From contig NZ_JAFCKQ010000039.1 of the NCBI RefSeq assembly GCF_018130215.1, positions 1 through 64,000 on the forward strand: a stretch of DNA of 64,000 nt, read 5' to 3'. Of the stretch, positions 8,556-16,435 are shown piece by piece. Under the pieces are notes generated by a model, which was not told the DNA's origin, did not search any database, and was given only the letters and a program-made list of their open reading frames with translations. Every line of letters begins with the position of its first letter. Positions within the stretch are counted from its first letter, which is position 1. Both the position numbers and the translations under genes were made by a program. The stretch comes from Bradyrhizobium jicamae. Its GTDB lineage: Bacteria > Pseudomonadota > Alphaproteobacteria > Rhizobiales > Xanthobacteraceae.

Positions 8556-9362
8556 TTACATCACCACGACCTTGGCCCCGACATTGACGCGGCCGTAGAG
8601 GTCGATGACGTCCTCGTTGCGCATCCGGATGCAGCCCGAGGAGACGTTGGTGCCGATGGTCCAGGGCTCGTTGGATCCGTGGATGCGGTAGAGCGAGGAG
8701 CCGAGATACATCGCGCGCGCGCCGAGCGGATTGTCCGGCCCACCCTCCATGTGCCGCGGCAAGTCGGGACGGCGCGCCAGCATCTCCGCCGGCGGGGTCC
8801 AGTCCGGCCATTCGCGCTTGGCCGAGACCGTCTTGACGCCCGACCAGGCAAAGCCCGGCTTGCCGACGCCGACGCCGTAGCGCAGCGCCTTGCCGTCGCC
8901 CTGCACCAGATAGAGGAACTTGTTCGGCGTATCGATGATGATGGTGCCGGCGTGTTCCCTGCCTTGATAATCGACCAGCTGCTTCTCGTATTTCGGATCG
9001 AACGGGCGCTGCCTGGGATCCTCGGCCGCCTGCTCCTGCTGGTAGATCATCTGCTGCTGCGGATCCATCGGCGGCAGCGCGCGGCCCCTGCCGTAATAGT
9101 CCGGCTGCTGCTGATACACCGGCGGCTGCTGGGCGCCGTACGACGCAGGGCCGTCGCCGAACAGGAATTCGATCAAGCCGCCGCCCATGTTGGCGTGCTG
9201 CTGCACATAGGCGGTGCGCACCGGCGGCGGCGGTGCCGGCTGGTTGGTGTAGATCACGGTCGGCTCGGCCATCGGCGCCGCGTCGATCGCAAATGCATTG
9301 TAGGGGACGGCAATCAGCGAGGAGGCGCCGGCAAGCAGCGCAAGCGTGGTTTTCTTGAACAT
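8556..9362 (-). CDS. L,D-transpeptidase (YkuD domain)
   Basis: A periplasmic cysteine transpeptidase predicted to make 3-3 peptidoglycan crosslinks or to anchor proteins to peptidoglycan. MFKKTTLALLAGASSLIAV is a signal peptide. A Pro/Gln-rich linker spans residues 40-125. The YkuD domain follows with YRIHGSNEPWTIG and VSSGCIRMRNEDV near residues 230-250, containing the catalytic His and Cys in the usual order. The 268-residue length is normal. It is convergent with the DUF2076 gene. Confidence 0.92.
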   Translation of the reverse strand: MFKKTTLALLAGASSLIAVPYNAFAIDAAPMAEPTVIYTNQPAPPPPVRTAYVQQHANMGGGLIEFLFGDGPASYGAQQPPVYQQQPDYYGRGRALPPMDPQQQMIYQQEQAAEDPRQRPFDPKYEKQLVDYQGREHAGTIIIDTPNKFLYLVQGDGKALRYGVGVGKPGFAWSGVKTVSAKREWPDWTPPAEMLARRPDLPRHMEGGPDNPLGARAMYLGSSLYRIHGSNEPWTIGTNVSSGCIRMRNEDVIDLYGRVNVGAKVVVM

Positions 9363-9673
9363 CGACGTACTCTGTACTGTTTCGTCGTGACGTGACTGGG
9401 ATGCGGCGCGGACGATCTGCGCCGTTGCACGTGGTCAATAAGCAATGAAAACCGCATCGGTTTGGTAAACGGACCGGGCGTTTCGATTCACCACGTCAGC
9501 AATCGCACGCGGTTTTGTCGGACAGCGTTTATTTTGGATGAACGCGCGACAGCCATGGTTAACCGTTGGTTCGGCACCGCGCACGCCTCGCCGCGGCAAT
9601 CCGTTCCCGCGTGAACCTCACGTTAAATCGGTTCCGTCTAGAAGGAGCGGAGTGAAGGGGCGGGAAGGAAATC
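9363..9673. other. Intergenic region between divergent genes
   Basis: This 311-bp gap separates the minus-strand L,D-transpeptidase from the plus-strand CheZ-like gene, so it should hold both promoters. I see no convincing ORF, terminator or clear operator. A GGAAGG ribosome binding site for the CheZ-like gene lies at its end. Confidence 0.5.
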
Positions 9674-10456
9674 ATGTCGGTCAATCGCAAGCGTTTTCGT
9701 GTCGAGCAGGCCATGATGGGTGATGTGCCGGGGCCGGAGTCGGTGGGTGAAGGCGTCGATATCGGCCCGATGCATCGCGAGATCATGGCGGAGCTGCGCT
9801 CGCTGCGCGCCCAGATGGCCGCAGGCGGCATCCAGCGCAACGTCCTTGCCGAAACCGCCGAGGCGTCGGTCGCCCGCGAAGTCGCCGACGCGCATGCGCT
9901 GCTCGAGACCTATCGCGCCCAGATCGAGCAATGCGAGAAGCTCAAGGTCGAGCTCGACCTGATCCACGACGCGATCAGCCGCACCAAGCGCGAGATCGCC
10001 GTCCTGCACGGCAAGAGCTTCAACGGCGAGGAGATGGCCAAGGTCAATGGCGAGCTCGGCGCCGTCGTCGGCGGCACCGAACACGCCACCCAGCAGATCC
10101 TCGAGGCGGTTGAGGCGATCGACCAGGCCGCCACCGCGCTGGCGAAGAACGTCACGCCGGATCAGCAGAAGCTGCTCAGCGAGGAGATCCAGGAGCGCGT
10201 GGTCTCGATCTTCGAGGCCTGCAACTTCCAGGACCTCACCGGCCAGCGCATCAACAAGGTGATGCAGACGATGAAGTTCATCGAGCAGCACATCTACGAG
10301 ATGATGAACATCTGGGGCGGCGTCGACGCCATCAAGGCGCACGCGCCGCCGATCGTCGACACCCGCGAGGGCGACGCCCGCCTGCTCAACGGCCCGAAGC
10401 TCGACGGCGACGCCGGCCACGCCTCGCAGGACGACATCGACGCGCTGTTCGACTGA
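9674..10456 (+). CDS. CheZ-family protein phosphatase
   Basis: A 260-residue, mostly helical protein. The segment FQDLTGQRINKVMQTMKFIEQ near residue 190 carries the CheZ catalytic Asp and Gln in the order known from enterobacterial CheZ. The C-terminal peptide DDIDALFD resembles the CheY-P-binding tail. The expected role is dephosphorylation of a CheY-type response regulator. No other chemotaxis gene is in the window, so the partner is unknown. GGAAGG precedes the ATG. Confidence 0.85.
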   Translation: MSVNRKRFRVEQAMMGDVPGPESVGEGVDIGPMHREIMAELRSLRAQMAAGGIQRNVLAETAEASVAREVADAHALLETYRAQIEQCEKLKVELDLIHDAISRTKREIAVLHGKSFNGEEMAKVNGELGAVVGGTEHATQQILEAVEAIDQAATALAKNVTPDQQKLLSEEIQERVVSIFEACNFQDLTGQRINKVMQTMKFIEQHIYEMMNIWGGVDAIKAHAPPIVDTREGDARLLNGPKLDGDAGHASQDDIDALFD

Positions 10457-10478
10457 GCGCGGTCGGATCTTCGGCCCG

Positions 10479-13004
10479 CTACCGGCGCAGCGCCTCCAGC
10501 CGCGCTTTCGCCTCCTGGATTCCGGCGGCGTCGGCGCGGGCATAGAGATCCTTCGCCTTGTTCGCATCGCCGCGCGTGCCGTAGGTCCCCCATTTCGCAA
10601 GCGTCAACGGGTCGTATGTTTCGGCCAGCGCGAAGCTCGCCTGGGCGCTTCCCATCTCGATCGCGCGCTCCAGCACAAGCCGCGCCGCGCCTACGTCGCC
10701 CTGCCGGATCAACGCGCCCGCGCGCGCGACCAGCCCGGTCGCCACCGCAGCCTGTTCCGCACTGACTTTCGCGGCGCTACGAGCGGGCACCGCCGTCGTC
10801 GCGGCCACCTCGACCGGTTTGCCCGGCGTGGTCGAACCTGACGTGACTGCACTCGGCGTGACGGCTCCCGCCGCTTCCTTTCCGGCTTTGCGTGCCTGCG
10901 CCTCGTACGCGTGGATCGTGCTCCGCGTCAGGGACACGTCCTGGGCCATCGCGTCCGCCCATGCGCGCGGCTGCCCCAGCCCGACGGCATCGGCTCCCGC
11001 CACCTGGTTTCGCCGCGACGCGTCTTCTGCCGCCCTTGCTGCCAAAGCGGTCTGCGTCTCGACATCGCGGCGCGCGGCCGCCAGATCCTCTTCCAGCCGC
11101 GTGGACCGCTCACGCTCCTGCCGCAGGGATTTCTGCAGCTCCGCAGCATCGCTCTCCGATGCCTGCTTCAGCCGGGAGCTTGCCTCGCCAGCCTTCGTCG
11201 CCAGCGCGGTCTGAGTCTCGGCGTCGCGCCGCGCCGTCGCAAGATCCTTCTCCAGCCGTGCGGATCGGTCGCGCTCCTGGCGCAGCGACTTCTGCAGGTC
11301 GGCAGCATTGCTCTCTGCCGCCTGCTTCAGCCGTGAGGTTTCCTCGCCTGCCTTCGTCGCCGCCGCTGTCTGGGTCTCGACATTGCGCCGCGCCGTTGCA
11401 ACATCCTTCTCCAACTGGGCAGATCGCTCGCGCTCCTGGCGCAACGACTTCTGCTGGTCCGCAGCATTGCTCTCCGCCGCCTGTTTCAGCCGGGAGGTTT
11501 CCTCGCCAGACTTCGTCGCCAGCGCGGTCTGGGTCTCGACGTCGCGCCGCGCCGTCGCAAGATCCTTCTCCAACCGCGCGGATCGCTCACGCTCCTGGCG
11601 CAGGGACTTCTGCAGCTCCGCCGTGCCGCTCTCCGCCGACTGTTTCAGCCGGGAGCTTTCCTCGCCTGCCTTCGTCGCCAGCGCGGTCTGGGTCTCGAGG
11701 TCGCGCCGCGCCGCTGCCAGATCCTGCTGCAACCGCGCGGACCGTTCGCGTTCCTGTTGCAGCTCCTTCGTGCCAAGTTCTCCCGCCGCCTTCAGCCGGG
11801 TGGCCTCCTCGTTTGCCTTCGCCGCAAGCGCGGCCTTGGCTTCGATATCGCGTTGCGCGCCCGCAAAATCCTGCTCCAGGCGCGCGAGCCGCTCGCCCTC
11901 ATCCTGTGCGGGTCTGCGCGACGACGCGCTGTCTGCTGCCGCCTGTCTGAGTTCGGACGCTTCGTCTTCGACTTTGCGGGCCTGCGCCTCGCACGCATAG
12001 ACCGAGCTCCGCGCCTGCGAGAGCTCTTGTGACAGCGCGTCGGCCCTGGCGCGCAACTGCTTCAGCTCGGCCGCACCGGCTTCCGCCGCCTGTGTCCGCC
12101 GCTTGACGTCGTCGCCTGCCTTTGCCGTCAGCGCGGTCTGGGTTTCGGCGTCTCGGCGGACCGCCGCGAGTTCCTGCTCCAGCTGCGCGGACCGCTCGCG
12201 TTCCTTCTGCAATTCCGCTGCGTCGCTCGCCCCGGCCGTCTTCAGCCGGGAGGCTTCCTCATCCGCTTTGGTCACCAATGCCGTCTGGGTCTCGACGTCG
12301 CGTCGCGCAGCCGCGAGGTTCTGCTCCAGCCCCTCCGCCCTTTCGCGCGCCTGCTTCAAGGCGTTCTGCAACTCGATGCCGCCCTGTGCGGCCTGCTTCA
12401 CCTGGGCAGCTTCTTCCGCCGCCTTGGCCGCCAGCGCCGCCTGCGTCTGGACCTCGCTGCGCGCCGCCGCGAGATCCTGCTCCAGATGCTCCGCCCGCTC
12501 ACCTGCCTGTTTCAGGGCGTTCTGCGAGTCTGGTTCTCCCTGCGCAGCCTGCTTCGCCTCGGCGGCCTGCTCGACCGCTTTGGCCGTCAGCGCGGTCTGT
12601 GTCTCGACGTCGCGACGCGACGCCGCAAGGGCCCGCTCCAGCCATTCTGTCCGCACACGCGCCAGTTCAAGGCGCTGCAGCAACTCGATATCCCGCCTTG
12701 CTTTGGTGAGTTCGCAGGATAGTGCATCCGCCCAACGGTGCTGCCGTTCCGCATCGCTGGTCGTCGCTTGAGCAAGCACCATCGATCTGCCGCTGAAGCC
12801 TCGCCTCGGCGGCAAGGTTCCAAAACCGTCAACCGTCGTTCCAGCAGGATCAAGCTTGCGGAGAGCCGTTGCGTGCTGCGCATCCGAGAGGGACGGCGCC
12901 AAGCCGGGCGAGGCCTGCAGTTCCGACGCCCATGCCGTGGCGAGCGCGGCAGCGACCAACCACAGAGACGCGGATCGTTTCCCCAACATAGGCAGGTGCT
13001 GCAT
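10479..13004 (-). CDS. Very long coiled-coil repeat protein with Sel1/TPR-like end
   Basis: An 841-residue protein with an N-terminal signal or anchor (KRSASLWLVAAALATAWA). Residues 90-690 are an almost uninterrupted charged coiled coil. It contains about ten copies of a unit centred on RRDVETQTALATKAGEE, four consecutive ones with an exact 53-residue period, plus two divergent copies reading YEAQARK or CEAQARK. A Pro/Thr-rich stretch follows, then a C-terminal Sel1/TPR-like domain (RQGDVGAARLVLERAIEMGS ... AKDLYARADAAGI). Such architecture suggests a periplasmic or envelope scaffold, but I recognise no family. An 18-bp palindrome shared with the TAXI operon lies 177 bp upstream. Confidence 0.82.
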   Translation of the reverse strand: MQHLPMLGKRSASLWLVAAALATAWASELQASPGLAPSLSDAQHATALRKLDPAGTTVDGFGTLPPRRGFSGRSMVLAQATTSDAERQHRWADALSCELTKARRDIELLQRLELARVRTEWLERALAASRRDVETQTALTAKAVEQAAEAKQAAQGEPDSQNALKQAGERAEHLEQDLAAARSEVQTQAALAAKAAEEAAQVKQAAQGGIELQNALKQARERAEGLEQNLAAARRDVETQTALVTKADEEASRLKTAGASDAAELQKERERSAQLEQELAAVRRDAETQTALTAKAGDDVKRRTQAAEAGAAELKQLRARADALSQELSQARSSVYACEAQARKVEDEASELRQAAADSASSRRPAQDEGERLARLEQDFAGAQRDIEAKAALAAKANEEATRLKAAGELGTKELQQERERSARLQQDLAAARRDLETQTALATKAGEESSRLKQSAESGTAELQKSLRQERERSARLEKDLATARRDVETQTALATKSGEETSRLKQAAESNAADQQKSLRQERERSAQLEKDVATARRNVETQTAAATKAGEETSRLKQAAESNAADLQKSLRQERDRSARLEKDLATARRDAETQTALATKAGEASSRLKQASESDAAELQKSLRQERERSTRLEEDLAAARRDVETQTALAARAAEDASRRNQVAGADAVGLGQPRAWADAMAQDVSLTRSTIHAYEAQARKAGKEAAGAVTPSAVTSGSTTPGKPVEVAATTAVPARSAAKVSAEQAAVATGLVARAGALIRQGDVGAARLVLERAIEMGSAQASFALAETYDPLTLAKWGTYGTRGDANKAKDLYARADAAGIQEAKARLEALRR
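11040..11780. repeat. 159-bp in-frame tandem DNA repeats
   Basis: Inside the coiled-coil gene, the motif GTCTGGGTCTCGACGTCGCG recurs with small changes every 159 bases (near 11211, 11370, 11529 and 11688), matching the 53-residue protein period. The near-identity at DNA level points to recent tandem duplication or gene conversion and so to possible length variation between strains. Confidence 0.75.
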
Positions 13005-13268
13005 TGTCTTCTGAGAAAATGGATTTGTTCAAATCGCTGCTTATTCGGACCTGCGATATTGCAGGTGGAGTTACTTCATCACTCGGGACTATCGTACGCT
13101 GTCGCGGCGATACGACCTGTCCGACAGATCATTATGCGCGCCTCTCGGCGCGAATCCTATAACCCGCATGGAGGACCCGACCACCCCTTTCGGGTTAGGC
13201 TGCGGGGCTGCTCTCGTCACCGAGCTACGCGATGCAGTCACAAGATCCGGCCGGAACGCCAGGAGCGC
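13005..13268. other. Intergenic region upstream of the coiled-coil gene
   Basis: 264 bp with no supported ORF. It holds the palindrome at 13181-13198 and GC-rich hairpins such as CTCTCGGCGCGAAT. It is presumably the leader and promoter of the coiled-coil gene. Confidence 0.5.
13181..13198 (-). promoter_or_regulatory. Shared 18-bp palindromic operator candidate, copy 1
   Basis: CCACCCCTTTCGGGTTAG differs at only two of 18 positions from the copy at 15653-15670 (CTACCCCTTCCGGGTTAG). Both sit upstream of minus-strand genes for exported proteins. The half sites CTACCC/GGTTAG form an inverted repeat around a 6-base centre. The binding protein is unknown. Confidence 0.5.
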
Positions 13269-13871
13269 TCACGGCTTCACATAGGACCATCCCTTCTCCT
13301 GCAGTTCCATCACGCGCACGACGCCCGACTTCACCACCTCGGCCTGGGGAACGATCGGGATGTCCTTCTTCTCGGCGTTGTGCATCTTTTCCTGCGTGTT
13401 GCCGCAGGCCTTGAATGAGACCTCCGGCGTACTCAGCGCCATCTCCTCGATACGGCTCTTCACCGGCGAGGTATCTTCACGCAGCATATGCAGGCCGGGC
13501 CCGAACGTGATCACTTCGATTTTCACCTTCTCGCCGAGATCCTTGTAGTACTGCGCAACGTTCGAGGCGTTGTTGAGCGCGAGATTCATGGCGGCAGGGT
13601 CGTTCGTATTCACCTGCAGGATCAACCGGTGCGTCTTGGTCTCCGGTTCCAGTCGAGCGTTGGCGGAGAGAGGAGGATGTTCCTTGTTGCGGTAGGTCGT
13701 CTTTCGGTAGGTCGTCGCCTTATGCGTGGTTGCCGCCATGCGCGGTTGGCCCATCGCGTCGTCCGACGCTGTCGGTACCCAGTACCGTCCGGCCTGTGCG
13801 AGTGACGCGGCGAACAGGAGCGTGACGGCACCCAGGACAATGGCCCGGACCGTATGTCGAAACGTGCTCAT
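13269..13871 (-). CDS. Exported DsrE-like protein
   Basis: I start at the ATG at 13871, preceded by AGGAGAGG, which opens a signal peptide (AIVLGAVTLLFAASLAQA). The mature part (residues 75-200) has the DsrE/DsrF-like fold pattern: LILQVNTNDPAAMNLALNNA, KIEVITFGPGLHMLREDTSPV, the conserved FKACGNTQEKM with its Cys, and VVRVMELQEKGWSYVKP. Periplasmic DsrE-like proteins of this kind are widespread but uncharacterised; the single Cys suggests sulfur or redox chemistry. It is probably the last gene of the operon that begins at 15580. Confidence 0.85.
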   Translation of the reverse strand: MSTFRHTVRAIVLGAVTLLFAASLAQAGRYWVPTASDDAMGQPRMAATTHKATTYRKTTYRNKEHPPLSANARLEPETKTHRLILQVNTNDPAAMNLALNNASNVAQYYKDLGEKVKIEVITFGPGLHMLREDTSPVKSRIEEMALSTPEVSFKACGNTQEKMHNAEKKDIPIVPQAEVVKSGVVRVMELQEKGWSYVKP

Positions 13872-13907
13872 AATGCCTCTCCTATCGAACACAGATCATC
13901 GGGCTCT

Positions 13908-14534
13908 TCACCCGCTCGATTTCGCAGCCGGACCCGGCCATCTGCACGCGGCGGCCATCTTCGCCCGCACCGCGTTCAGCCCGTCCAGCGGAAACACGAT
14001 ATCCACGGCGGTTCCCAGGCGGGATGTCAGGTGAATGCTGAGGCTTCCACCCTCCGGAAGCGACTGCAGCAGGCCAACCACGTCGCCCGCGAACCCAACG
14101 CCGTCTCCGGACGCCGGCACGACTGACGCGATCTGCCGCGCCTGGCCGTCGTTGACGCGATAGGAAATCGCATAATCGGCGCTGCGACCGGAAATACCGG
14201 GCCCGGTGACGATCAGATCGCTCCGCCCGCCGCGGCAGCGAATCGAAAGCTTTATTCCGGGGCCGCCTGCACCGTCGCGCGCCGATGTGGTGGCGGTCGC
14301 GACCGGTGAATAGTCGACGGGCGATGTCGTCAGGCTGATGATCCAGCTGCTTGCCTCGTCTGCCCGACGAGGCGCTGTGGCCCGCGGTGCATTCTCGGAA
14401 CACTCGCGGTTTCGTGCACGCTCCGCCGGAGAGCAATCGCGCAGCTGGGCTATCCGGCGATCTTCGGCTTGCGCCGACGCAACGCCGCTTGCCAGCGTCA
14501 TTCCAGCCACGAACAGGATGGCCGCGCTTCTCAT
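13908..14534 (-). CDS. Exported protein, distantly VasI/TagO-like
   Basis: A 208-residue protein with a signal peptide (MRSAAILFVAGMTLASGVASAQA). Its ATG overlaps the TGA of the upstream TAXI gene by the ATGA pattern, so it is translationally coupled. The second half (WIISLTTSPVDYS ... LSIRCRGGRSDLIVTGP ... YAISYRVNDGQARQ ... FPLDGLNAVRAKMAAACRW) follows the layout I associate with VasI/TagO proteins of type VI secretion gene sets. No T6SS genes are present, so the fold may simply be shared. Confidence 0.75.
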   Translation of the reverse strand: MRSAAILFVAGMTLASGVASAQAEDRRIAQLRDCSPAERARNRECSENAPRATAPRRADEASSWIISLTTSPVDYSPVATATTSARDGAGGPGIKLSIRCRGGRSDLIVTGPGISGRSADYAISYRVNDGQARQIASVVPASGDGVGFAGDVVGLLQSLPEGGSLSIHLTSRLGTAVDIVFPLDGLNAVRAKMAAACRWPGPAAKSSG

Positions 14535-15580
14535 TGGGTTGGACGCGCAGCGCGCGGCTCTTTATCGAGCCACGCCTGCGCCGCGGGGAAGCGCGCGAGG
14601 CCGGGAACGGTGGCCGCGAGATTGATTGTCTTCCACTTCGGGTCGAAGCCCGGCTGCTGCAGCTTTTCAATCCGCGAGAACAGATAGTCCACGAAGCGTT
14701 CGAGGCGCTCGAAGCGGTTCGAGCCAGCCGGGAAGTTGAACGCGACCAGGGCGGTCGGCACCGCAATCGTGTCGATCCGTTCGCCCTGCTTGATCAGATT
14801 GGGATATTCGGCGGCATCGAGTGTTGCCGGAAGGTAATAGTCCTCGAACTTGCTGCTATAGGGAACAGGCAAGAACTTGAACCCCGGCTCCCAATGGCCG
14901 CGTACGAAGACGTCGACCGGCTTCGAGGTAATGAAGACGACCGCAGCGATCTCGCCCTTGCGCATCTGTTCGAGCGCGATCTGATGGGGGATGAAGGTCT
15001 GATCGACAGAGAGGCCGAGACGACTGAAGATCAGCGGCCCCGAATAGGCCGCGGCGGTACCCAGGGTGTTGAAGTTTACCTTCTTGCCGGTGAGATCGCT
15101 CAGGTTCTGGATCTCGGGGCGAACGAAGATATGAAGCTCAGATGGAAACAGGTTCAGGATGTAGGCCAGCCGCTGCTGAATGTCGGGCACTTGGCTCTTG
15201 TATTCATCAAGCGAGTCGGAGTTGATGATGGCCGCATCGATGCCGCGCAAATAAAGCAGTGAGTTGACATTCTCCGTCGGCCCGCGCGTCACGACCGGCA
15301 AAACGTGCAGCTTTTCGCCGTCATCCACGACCCGCGCCATCTCGGCCGCCAGGCGGATGGGGGCCCCCTCGAGGAGTCCCCCGGCGAGGCCGACCGTCCA
15401 GGCATTCATCGTCACTTGCGGCTTTTGCGGCAGCGGCTCACGGCGCAATTGACGGGCCGTCTGCGCACCCAGGTCGGACGGCTGAATGGTCGAGAGCAGC
15501 GAGGCCAGCACTGCCAACACGAACAGCGGGCGCAATCGGGCGATTGCGCTTCGTGCCCCGCGTGCAATCACCCGTCTCAT
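14531..15580 (-). CDS. TAXI-family TRAP transporter solute-binding protein
   Basis: A 349-residue periplasmic binding protein. It has an Arg-rich N-region and a hydrophobic signal (LRPLFVLAVLASLLSTI). The body shows the TAXI pattern: VGLAGGLLEGAPIRLAAEMARVV near residue 65, TRGPTENVNSLLYLRGIDAAII, LSDLTGKKVNFNTLGTAAAYSG, then LALEQMRKGEIAAVVFITSKP-type sequence. It heads a minus-strand operon with the VasI-like and DsrE-like genes. No TRAP membrane subunit is encoded nearby, so it is an orphan binding protein here. Confidence 0.87.
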   Translation of the reverse strand: MRRVIARGARSAIARLRPLFVLAVLASLLSTIQPSDLGAQTARQLRREPLPQKPQVTMNAWTVGLAGGLLEGAPIRLAAEMARVVDDGEKLHVLPVVTRGPTENVNSLLYLRGIDAAIINSDSLDEYKSQVPDIQQRLAYILNLFPSELHIFVRPEIQNLSDLTGKKVNFNTLGTAAAYSGPLIFSRLGLSVDQTFIPHQIALEQMRKGEIAAVVFITSKPVDVFVRGHWEPGFKFLPVPYSSKFEDYYLPATLDAAEYPNLIKQGERIDTIAVPTALVAFNFPAGSNRFERLERFVDYLFSRIEKLQQPGFDPKWKTINLAATVPGLARFPAAQAWLDKEPRAARPTQ

Positions 15581-15652
15581 GGGATTGCCCCTCTGTGTCC
15601 ATCATGACGGCAGTTTCATGCACATGCTATTCCTCGCATGACGGAACTGCGA

Positions 15653-15670
15653 CTACCCCTTCCGGGTTAG
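15653..15670 (-). promoter_or_regulatory. Shared 18-bp palindromic operator candidate, copy 2
   Basis: CTACCCCTTCCGGGTTAG lies 73 bp upstream of the TAXI gene start and is 16/18 identical to the motif at 13181-13198. The placement fits an operator or activator site of the operon. Confidence 0.5.
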
Positions 15671-15775
15671 GCGGTGCGACGGCGACGCCTCCCGTAACCG
15701 CATCGATGCGCGGGTTCGACTGATGGTCGGAGATTGACGAGAGCTTTGATCGGGAGCCGCCGGATTTGGTGCGAA

Positions 15776-16210
15776 CTAGTTGTCGAAATCATACTCGTGC
15801 AACGAAATCCGGACTTCACGGACAAGGTTTGTCAGTGACGCGGTGAAAAATCCGAGAGCAACCACGAATAATACGGCAACACCGTATTCGTGCCGCATCT
15901 GATAAAATGCGCTGATGAAAGCCACGATCACGAGCAGGCACGTCAGTATCGCGCTCGTCCCGGCAAGCAGGATGGCGCTGTTCAACAGTTTCGCGCGACG
16001 CTTCAGCCGAGGGATATCTTCCTTGAGAGGGATCTTGGCTGCGTTCCCGTCCGAGATGGAATGGAGCACCTGTATCCGGTCGATGACCCGGTTCATGCGC
16101 GAGATGAGCACAGAGATGAATGAAGCAACGGCCCCGAGAAGGAAGGAAGGTGCGGTGACCTGAACAATCACCTGCGAGATTTGTTCGACGGAAGGGGTGT
16201 CCGGAAGCAT
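15776..16210 (-). CDS. DUF2721 membrane protein
   Basis: I take the ATG at 16210 (MLPDTPSVEQISQVIVQV) because GGAG lies 9 bases upstream and the longer frame adds an Arg/Cys-rich tail unlike the family. The 144-residue protein has three membrane segments (about residues 18-38, 80-105 and 108-130) and the conserved loop ISRMNRVIDRIQVLH. DUF2721 has no established function. It is divergent from the DUF1254 gene. Confidence 0.85.
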   Translation of the reverse strand: MLPDTPSVEQISQVIVQVTAPSFLLGAVASFISVLISRMNRVIDRIQVLHSISDGNAAKIPLKEDIPRLKRRAKLLNSAILLAGTSAILTCLLVIVAFISAFYQMRHEYGVAVLFVVALGFFTASLTNLVREVRISLHEYDFDN

Positions 16211-16363
16211 TGAGGCGATCTCCAGGCCAGCGGCATTCACCAGACCGAACCGCCGCCCAGCTCGACGCGAGCGACAGGAGCGGCACCGACCGATCACACC
16301 TCGGCTCACTCGGCCGACCCGCTTATAACCACCGTGCTTGGGGGCAAGCGCGACCCGCCAACA

Positions 16364-16377
16364 TTGACTTAGGTCAA
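16364..16377 (+). promoter_or_regulatory. FNR/Crp-like palindrome upstream of the DUF1254 gene
   Basis: TTGACTTAGGTCAA is a perfect TTGAC-N4-GTCAA palindrome centred about 65 bp before the DUF1254 start. It resembles the FNR consensus TTGAT-N4-ATCAA. A site with one of these half sites exchanged lies at the start of the Crp/Fnr gene (21654-21667). Confidence 0.45.
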
Positions 16378-16435
16378 GCCCATTGTCGGACGGATGGGGT
16401 TACTTTCGTGGGCTCGGGGCTGAGGAGCGCGCGCA

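Noticed and set aside
11040..11780. Possible CRISPR array
   Set aside because: The repeats are in-frame, directly adjacent and 159 bp long with no short spacers.
10892..12771. Several plus-strand ORFs across the coiled-coil gene
   Set aside because: They repeat with the same 159-bp period because they are shadows of the minus-strand repeats; Arg/Ser/Pro-rich with no start signals.
13882..14766. 294-codon minus-strand frame overlapping the VasI-like and TAXI genes
   Set aside because: It overlaps two coupled genes with signal peptides and family-like sequence; its own sequence is Arg-rich and featureless.
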